Assembly: GCA_963720785.1 (NCBI GenBank)
Contig: CAVRGQ010000005.1
Location: forward strand, 620,001 to 684,000
DNA: 64,000 nt
Direction: 5' to 3'
Source: CAVRGQ01 sp963720785
Lineage (GTDB): Bacteria; Actinomycetota; Acidimicrobiia; IMCC26256; DASPTH01
Shown: positions 58,743-64,000 of the stretch, in pieces
Position numbering within the stretch: the stretch's first letter is position 1
Layout: each line of letters begins with the position of its first letter
Notes under the pieces: model-generated
Told to the model about the DNA's origin: nothing
Databases searched by the model: none
What the model saw: only the letters and a program-made list of their open reading frames with translations
Position numbers and translations under genes: made by a program

Positions 58743-59231
58743 CTACTTCTTCTTCCCCTTCACCTCGGCGCCGATCTCGAGCGGCTCCGGCTCGGGGACC
58801 GTCTCCATCCACTCGCCGAGCTTGCGCTTGTCGTGCAGCAGCTTGGCGATGTTCGACTCGGCGTACTCGAACTCCGGGCTCCAGAAGAGCGCGTCGAACG
58901 GGCAGACCTCGACGCAGATGCCGCAGTACATGCAGAGCGCGTAGTCGATGTCGAACCGGTCGAGGACGCTGACCGTGCGGTCGCGACCGCCCTCACGACG
59001 CGGCGGTCGCTTCTCCTTGTGGCCCTCGATGTAGATGCACCAGTCGGGGCAGGAGCGCGCACACAGCATGCAGACCGTGCAGTTCTCCTCCTTGAGGGCG
59101 ATGACCCCGCGCGCACGCGTGGGCGGGTCTTCGCGCTCGTGGGGGTACTGCACGGTGACCGCCGGCTTCAGCATCGTCTTGAACGTGATGCCGAGACCGC
59201 CGATCACACCGGGGAGCTTGGGCTTCTTCAT
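58743..59231 (-). CDS. nuoI: NADH-quinone oxidoreductase subunit I
   Basis: 162 aa with two 4Fe-4S motifs: CTVCMLCARSCP and CMYCGICVEVCP. It carries electrons to NuoB. The stop adjoins the nuoJ start. Confidence 0.97.
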   Translation of the reverse strand: MKKPKLPGVIGGLGITFKTMLKPAVTVQYPHEREDPPTRARGVIALKEENCTVCMLCARSCPDWCIYIEGHKEKRPPRREGGRDRTVSVLDRFDIDYALCMYCGICVEVCPFDALFWSPEFEYAESNIAKLLHDKRKLGEWMETVPEPEPLEIGAEVKGKKK

Positions 59232-60275
59232 CTACATCGCCACCTTCAGGACCGCGGTGGCCACGATGTTGAGCAGGCCGATGGGGATCAGCACCTTCCA
59301 CGCGAGGCCCTGGAGCTGGTCCTCACGCAGACGCGGGTAGGTGAAGCGCACCCAGAACATCAGGAACGCCACGAACATGATCTTGACGAACAGCACGCCC
59401 GGCCCGATGAAGCGCATCGCGCCGACGGACAGGCCCCATGACGCCGGGAGCGCCCAACCGCCGAGGAAGATCGTGGCCGCGATCGCGGCGAAGGCAAACG
59501 CGGTGCCGAACTCGCCGATGAAGAAGAAGAGGAACCGGAAGCCGGAGTACTCGACCATGTAGCCGGCGACGAGCTCGGACTCGGCGACGGGCATGTCGAA
59601 GGGCGTCTGGGTGAGCTCGGCCTGCGCCGCCACCATGAAGAGGGCGAAGCCGATGAACTGCGTGAAGATGTAGGGGTTGCCGAGGCCGTCGAAGCCGAAG
59701 ATCGAGCCGGTGCTCTGCGCCCCGACGATCCCCTGCAGGCTCATCGTGCTGGCCTGGATGACCACACCGATCACCGCGAGGAGCAGCGGCAGCTCGTAGG
59801 CGATGAGCTGCGCCGCGGCGCGCAGGGCGCCGAGGAGCGAGAACTTGTTGGCGCTGGCCCAGCCGGCCATGAGCACGCCGATGACCGAGAGGCTCGACAC
59901 CGCCAGCGCGTAGAACACGCCGACGTTGAGGTCCTTGACGATGATGTCGGGACCGGCGGGGATGACGAGGAAGACGAGGAAGGTCGACACCACGACGACC
60001 ATCGGGGCCATGGCGAACACGCGCCGGTCGGCCTCGCCGGGGATGATGTCTTCCTTCTGCATGAACTTCATGCCGTCGCCGACGAGCTGGAACCAGCCGT
60101 GGAACCCACCGGGGTCCATCGGGCCCAGACGGCTCTGCATGTGGCTCATCATCTTGAGGAGGAACGTGTAGCCCAGGATCAGTGCCGTAGCCGGCACGAT
60201 CATCAGGATGACGAGGGTCTTGATCGCCAGGGTCGTGCCCCAGCCGATGTCGACCGCGAAGGACAGGGCGCTCAC
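59232..60275 (-). CDS. nuoH: NADH-quinone oxidoreductase subunit H
   Basis: 347 aa, quinone-site membrane subunit; QSRLGPMDPGGFHGWFQLVG and ELTQTPFDMPVAESELVAGY are signatures. GTG overlaps the nuoD stop. Confidence 0.97.
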   Translation of the reverse strand: MSALSFAVDIGWGTTLAIKTLVILMIVPATALILGYTFLLKMMSHMQSRLGPMDPGGFHGWFQLVGDGMKFMQKEDIIPGEADRRVFAMAPMVVVVSTFLVFLVIPAGPDIIVKDLNVGVFYALAVSSLSVIGVLMAGWASANKFSLLGALRAAAQLIAYELPLLLAVIGVVIQASTMSLQGIVGAQSTGSIFGFDGLGNPYIFTQFIGFALFMVAAQAELTQTPFDMPVAESELVAGYMVEYSGFRFLFFFIGEFGTAFAFAAIAATIFLGGWALPASWGLSVGAMRFIGPGVLFVKIMFVAFLMFWVRFTYPRLREDQLQGLAWKVLIPIGLLNIVATAVLKVAM

Positions 60276-61456
60276 CGGTCGATGTCCCCCAGGATGAAGT
60301 AGAGCGACGCGAGGATCGTGATCACGTCGGGGACGAACACACCGCGGAGCATCCACGGCAGGATCGAGACGTTGCTGAACGACGCGGAGCGGATCTTCAC
60401 ACGGAACGGGCCCGTCGCGCCCTTCGAGAAGACGTAGTAGCCCATCTGCCCGAGCGGGTTCTCGACCTCGGTCCAGACCTCACCTTCGGGCACCTTGATG
60501 ATGCGGGGCACCTTGGCCATGATCGGCCCGCTCGGCAGCGCGTCGAGGAGCTGCAGCACCATGCGACACGACTCGCGGGTCTCCTGGAGGCGCACCCAGT
60601 AGCGGGCGAAGGAGTCGCCGTCGGGGTGGGTCCAGACCTTCCAGTCGAGGTCGTTGTACACGAGGTAGGGCGGACCGTCGCGGCGGAGGTCCCAGTCGAC
60701 GCCCGAGGCGCGCAGGTTGGAGCCCGACACGCCGTAGGCGGCGCCGATCTCCGGCGGGATGATGCCGACGCCCTTGGTGCGCGCCGCGAAGATCTCGTTG
60801 CCGGCGACGAGGTCCTCGAAGACGTCGCAGGCGTCGTAGATCTTCCTCAGCACGGTGCGGGTCTCGTTGACCCAGCCCCACGGGAGGTCGTCCTTCAGGC
60901 CGCCGACGCGGTTGAAGTTGGGGTGGAAGCGGCCACCCGTGACCGACTCGATGAGGTTGACGACGTGCTCGCGGTCGCGGAAGCCGTAGAAGGCGGGCGT
61001 GAGCGCGCCGACCTGCAGGCCCATCTCGCCGAGGAACAGCACGAAGGTGGAGATGCGGCTGAGCTCGGTGAGGATCGTGCGGATGTACTGCGCCCGCGGC
61101 GGCGCCTCGACGCCCATGAGCTTCTCGGCCGCGTCGATGAATGGGACCTCGTTGGCGAAGCTCGAGAGCCAGTCGATGCGGTTGATCAACGTGGTGATCT
61201 GCGGGTACGTGCGGAACTCGACGAGTTTCTCGTAGCCGCGGTGCATGTAGCCGATCACCGGGTCGGCCGCGATGACGCGCTCGCCGTCGAGGCGGACCAC
61301 GAGGCGCAGCGTGCCGTGGGTGGCGGGGTGCTGCGGCCCGAGGTTCAGGATCATGTCGCCCGTGTCGAGCTCCACACCCATCTGGGCGTCGGCCAGCGTG
61401 CGGAACGCGCGCGGATCGATGTCGAACTCGGGAAGCGGCGGGTTCGTGGTGCTCAC
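60272..61456 (-). CDS. nuoD: NADH-quinone oxidoreductase subunit D
   Basis: 394 aa from GTG. NLGPQHPATHGTLRL and the quinone-site MHRGYEKLVE are conserved; R73 in HRGYEK aligns with the arginine methylated by NDUFAF7 in animals. The next gene is nuoH, where nuoE-F-G would often stand. Confidence 0.97.
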   Translation of the reverse strand: MSTTNPPLPEFDIDPRAFRTLADAQMGVELDTGDMILNLGPQHPATHGTLRLVVRLDGERVIAADPVIGYMHRGYEKLVEFRTYPQITTLINRIDWLSSFANEVPFIDAAEKLMGVEAPPRAQYIRTILTELSRISTFVLFLGEMGLQVGALTPAFYGFRDREHVVNLIESVTGGRFHPNFNRVGGLKDDLPWGWVNETRTVLRKIYDACDVFEDLVAGNEIFAARTKGVGIIPPEIGAAYGVSGSNLRASGVDWDLRRDGPPYLVYNDLDWKVWTHPDGDSFARYWVRLQETRESCRMVLQLLDALPSGPIMAKVPRIIKVPEGEVWTEVENPLGQMGYYVFSKGATGPFRVKIRSASFSNVSILPWMLRGVFVPDVITILASLYFILGDIDR

Positions 61457-62199
61457 GAGGCCTCCTCTGCCGCAGCGGCGGCGGGCTCTGCAGCAGCGGC
61501 GGGCTCGGCGGACGCGTCGGGGTCGTCGCCACCGGGCATCGCCTCGACGTCGACGAGCCCCGGCCACGGCTTCACGACGCGCGAGAGCAGCGGGTAGTCC
61601 TTGCGCAACGGGTGACCCTCGAAACCGGTGGGCAGGTAGAGGTGGCGCAGCGCCGGGTGCCCCTCGAACACGAAGCCGTACATCTCCCACGTCTCGCGCT
61701 CGTGCCAATCGGCGCCCGGGTACACCGGCACCCACGACTGCACGAGCATGGCGTCGTCGTCGACGTCGACCTTGAGGGTGATGCCGTAGTTGCGGCTCGT
61801 GGACTGGACGCGGGCGAACACCTGGAAGCGACCGTCGGAACCGGTGACGCCGTAGGTGGTCTCGGTGGGCTGCACCGGCGACGAGGTGTCACCACCGGCG
61901 TCGTCGCCACCTTCCTTCGGTGCGGGCATCCAGTCGACGCCGGCGACGAAGGACAGGAAGTCGCACTCGAGGGTGTAGCGGCAGATCTCGGCGGCGCGGC
62001 GCCACTCCGTGCGCTGCACGCGCACGATCGGCATGCCGAACGCCTTGCCGGTGTCGAGCACTCCCGCGCCGAGCTCGTTCTCGAAGCGCGCGAGGAGGTC
62101 CGCGTGCGCGTCGTCGAGCGCGTGCGGGTCGGGCGCGACCTCCTCCACGGCGGTGGAGGTGGCGCTTTCCGGGGCTTCGCCGGAATCGGTGGGGGTCAC
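61453..62199 (-). CDS. nuoC: NADH-quinone oxidoreductase subunit C
   Basis: About 248 aa from GTG, 1 bp after nuoB; an ATG 16 codons upstream overlaps nuoB. Core HERETWEMYGFVFEGHPALR-HLYLPTGFEGHPLRKDYPL is typical. Both ends carry Ala/Asp/Glu-rich extensions. Confidence 0.95.
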   Translation of the reverse strand: MTPTDSGEAPESATSTAVEEVAPDPHALDDAHADLLARFENELGAGVLDTGKAFGMPIVRVQRTEWRRAAEICRYTLECDFLSFVAGVDWMPAPKEGGDDAGGDTSSPVQPTETTYGVTGSDGRFQVFARVQSTSRNYGITLKVDVDDDAMLVQSWVPVYPGADWHERETWEMYGFVFEGHPALRHLYLPTGFEGHPLRKDYPLLSRVVKPWPGLVDVEAMPGGDDPDASAEPAAAAEPAAAAAEEAS

Positions 62200-62200
62200 G

Positions 62201-62728
62201 TCAGTCAACGACGATCGGCTCCCCGCGCCAGCGCCGCTCGAGCTCATCGTTGCCGATGCCCTCGTTCTGGATGCGCTCCTGCAGCATGACGATGCCCTGG
62301 ATCAGCGCCTCGGGCCGCGGCGGGCAGCCCGGGATGTAGACGTCGACGGGGAGGATCTGGTCGACGCCCTTGGTGACGGAGTAGGAGTCCCAGTAGGGGC
62401 CGCCGCAGTTGGCGCACGAGCCCATCGAGATCACGTACTTCGGGTCGGGCATCTGGTCGTAGAGGCGCTTCACCGCGGGGGCCATCTTGTCGGTGAGCGT
62501 GCCGGAGACGCAGATGAGGTCGGCCTGGCGCGGGCTCGCGGGGAACGGGATGACCCCGAGGCGCATGACGTCGTAGCGCGGGCTCGCCATGGAGGCGGCC
62601 ATCTCGATCGCGCAGCACGCGAGGCCCCACTGGAACATCCAGAGGGAGTACTTGCGGCTGTAATTGAGCAGCCAGGTGAGGGGCTTCAGGCCGGGCTTGG
62701 AGAGCGTGCCCTTCTCGACTAGGCCCAC
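62201..62728 (-). CDS. nuoB: NADH-quinone oxidoreductase subunit B
   Basis: 175 aa from GTG (VGLVEKGTLSKPGLKPLT). Cluster N2 ligands: CC in GLACCAIEM, C in SMGSCANCGGPYWDSY and C in PGCPPRPEAL. It overlaps nuoA by 10 bp. Confidence 0.96.
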   Translation of the reverse strand: MGLVEKGTLSKPGLKPLTWLLNYSRKYSLWMFQWGLACCAIEMAASMASPRYDVMRLGVIPFPASPRQADLICVSGTLTDKMAPAVKRLYDQMPDPKYVISMGSCANCGGPYWDSYSVTKGVDQILPVDVYIPGCPPRPEALIQGIVMLQERIQNEGIGNDELERRWRGEPIVVD

Positions 62729-63081
62729 CGCAGGACCCCCTTCCGCCAGGCGTAGACGAGTCCGAGCGTGAGGATTGCGATGAACACCAGCATCTCGATC
62801 AGACCGAACACGCCCAGGCTCTCCAGGCGCACGGCCCACGGGAAGATGAACACGGCCTCGACGTCGAACATGACGAACAGCAGCGCGTAGACGTAGTACC
62901 GCACGTTCGACTGCCCGAATCCGAGCACGGGGTCCGAGCCGGCTTCGTACGACATCAGCTTCTGCGCCTGCGGCCGCTTGGGTCGCAGCAGCTTGCCGAC
63001 CCCGAGCATCGCGCCGACCATCACGAGGGCGGCACCGATGAAGACGGCCACGGCGAGATAATTCCGATAGAACTCGCTCAC
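62719..63081 (-). CDS. nuoA: NADH-quinone oxidoreductase subunit A
   Basis: 120 aa, three helices; YEAGSDPVLGFGQSNVRYYV and LLFVMFDVEAVFIFPWAV are signatures. GTG start with GGGAGG about 9 bases upstream. First gene of the nuo operon. Confidence 0.97.
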   Translation of the reverse strand: MSEFYRNYLAVAVFIGAALVMVGAMLGVGKLLRPKRPQAQKLMSYEAGSDPVLGFGQSNVRYYVYALLFVMFDVEAVFIFPWAVRLESLGVFGLIEMLVFIAILTLGLVYAWRKGVLRWA

Positions 63082-63232
63082 GCGTGGGCCTCCCGCCCCC
63101 TCGCTGGAATGAGGCGTCGGTGTTGCGGGTTGGATTTCGGGCGCAGCATATCCCGATGTTTTCTGAGATCGGCAAACCGTGGCACCCTTGTCGGGTCACG
63201 AATCCGAGGTTCGGAACGGAGGTTGGAAGCAG

Positions 63233-64000
63233 GTGTCGTACCGGGCGGGTGAGCCGACCGCGATCGACCAGTTGCGACGGCGGCTGCAGCCTGCTCTGGG
63301 CCGAGAGGAACGGACCGCGTTCGTCCTGTCGGGCGGCGGCAACCAGGCAGTGGCCCAGGTGGGCATGTTGCGTGCCCTCTTCGAGCACGACATCGTCCCC
63401 GACGTCATCGTCGGGTGCTCCGCCGGGGCCTTCAACGGGGCGGTGATCGCCAAGGACCCCACCCTCGACGGCGTGCGCCACCTCGAGACCACCTGGGAGA
63501 GCTTCCGGGGCGACCAGATCTTCCCCGGAGGCAAGCTGGCTCGGGCCTGGAACCTCCTCCGCCGAGACGACCATCTCTTCTCCAACGAGGGACTGCAGGC
63601 GATCTGGGCCTCCAAGTACCTCCCCGAGAACTTCGCGGATCTGCAACTCCCCCTGCGGGTGGTGGCCTGCGACCTCGACTCCGGCGACGAGGTGGTGTTC
63701 GCCGCAGGGCCACTCCAGCCCGCCCTCCTGGCCAGCGCCGCGCTCCCGGGGATCTTCCCCCCGATCCGCCACGACGGCCGGGTGCTGGTCGACGGCGCCG
63801 TGGTGGACACCGTGCCCCTGTGGCACGCCATCGGCGGACCCGTCGACCGGGTCTACGTGCTCAACGTGTCGGGCGACCTGCTGCACCGGCCCATGCGCTC
63901 CCCCATCGACGTGGCCATCCGGGCCTTCGCGATCAGCCGCAAGCAGCGCTTCGACCTCGAGCTGCGCAACGTGCCCGAGGGGATCGACGTGGTGGTGCTG
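63233..64000 (+). CDS. Patatin-like phospholipase, 5' part only
   Basis: Starts at GTG (63233) with GGAGG 9 bases upstream and runs off the right edge; about 256 residues are visible. Oxyanion SGGGNQAVAQVG, nucleophile GCSAGAFNGA and Asp in VDGAVVDTVP form the Ser-Asp dyad of patatins, which hydrolyse acyl lipids. It is divergent from nuoA, 151 bp away. Confidence 0.85.
   Translation, partial: MSYRAGEPTAIDQLRRRLQPALGREERTAFVLSGGGNQAVAQVGMLRALFEHDIVPDVIVGCSAGAFNGAVIAKDPTLDGVRHLETTWESFRGDQIFPGGKLARAWNLLRRDDHLFSNEGLQAIWASKYLPENFADLQLPLRVVACDLDSGDEVVFAAGPLQPALLASAALPGIFPPIRHDGRVLVDGAVVDTVPLWHAIGGPVDRVYVLNVSGDLLHRPMRSPIDVAIRAFAISRKQRFDLELRNVPEGIDVVVL

Noticed and set aside
62729..63886. Extended nuoB frame reaching back over nuoA and the patatin gene
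   Set aside because: The part before GTG 62728 overlaps nuoA and the divergent patatin gene and resembles nothing; NuoB families start near VGLVEKG.

Overview
The window is GC-rich, densely packed bacterial DNA with actinobacterial gene order. It holds the ribosomal S10, spc and alpha operons, the str operon (rpsL-rpsG-fusA-tuf), rpoBC, the rplKAJL-nusG-secE block with tRNA-Trp, a tRNA-Tyr/Thr/Met group with rpmG, and a nuo (complex I) operon. Nearly all of it is on the minus strand, so transcription runs from high to low coordinates. I infer an actinobacterium, possibly of the Acidimicrobiia type; the sequence alone does not settle the class.

Layout: 2-1658 holds the end of a phosphodiesterase-like gene and a rubrerythrin-VIT1 fusion. 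1740-19907 carries truA, rplQ, rpoA, rpsD, rpsK, rpsM, rpmJ, infA, then an inserted ECF sigma factor with a kelch-like membrane protein, then map, adk, secY and the spc/S10 ribosomal genes up to rplC. 20208-23778 is an accessory block (small membrane protein, 6-TM protein, glutamate decarboxylase, exported protein) that splits the S10 operon between rplC and rpsJ. 23922-36507 is rpsJ, tuf, fusA, rpsG, rpsL, rpoC, rpoB. 36754-37611 is a plus-strand toxin-antitoxin-like pair between rpoB and rplL. 37621-41379 is rplL, rplJ, rplA, rplK, nusG, secE. 41459-45389 has four tRNAs, rpmG, an ECF sigma/anti-sigma pair with a glycine-rich secreted protein, and a GNAT gene. 45446-52717 holds yajQ, a hydrolase, a metallopeptidase, an SDR, a HAD phosphatase, acs and a MidA/NDUFAF7-like methyltransferase. 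52800-63081 is nuoABCDHIJKLMN with no nuoEFG. 63233 to the end is the start of a patatin-like gene.

The most unusual signals are these. (1) A 51-bp palindrome occurs three times, each a few bases after a stop codon; two identical copies bracket the exported-protein gene. (2) Accessory genes interrupt three normally contiguous housekeeping junctions (map|infA, rplC|rpsJ, rplL|rpoB). (3) The ends of rplL and rpsC carry small duplications. (4) L22 has a long tail with a His-Asp repeat. (5) A complex I assembly-type methyltransferase lies beside nuoN.

At least eight single-step reading-frame breaks (rpoA, kelch-like gene, gadB, secE, glycine-rich gene, anti-sigma gene twice, methyltransferase) lie in or beside G/C-rich runs or repeats. 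Because some hit essential genes, I read them mainly as sequencing or assembly indels; coordinates for these genes span both reading frames.
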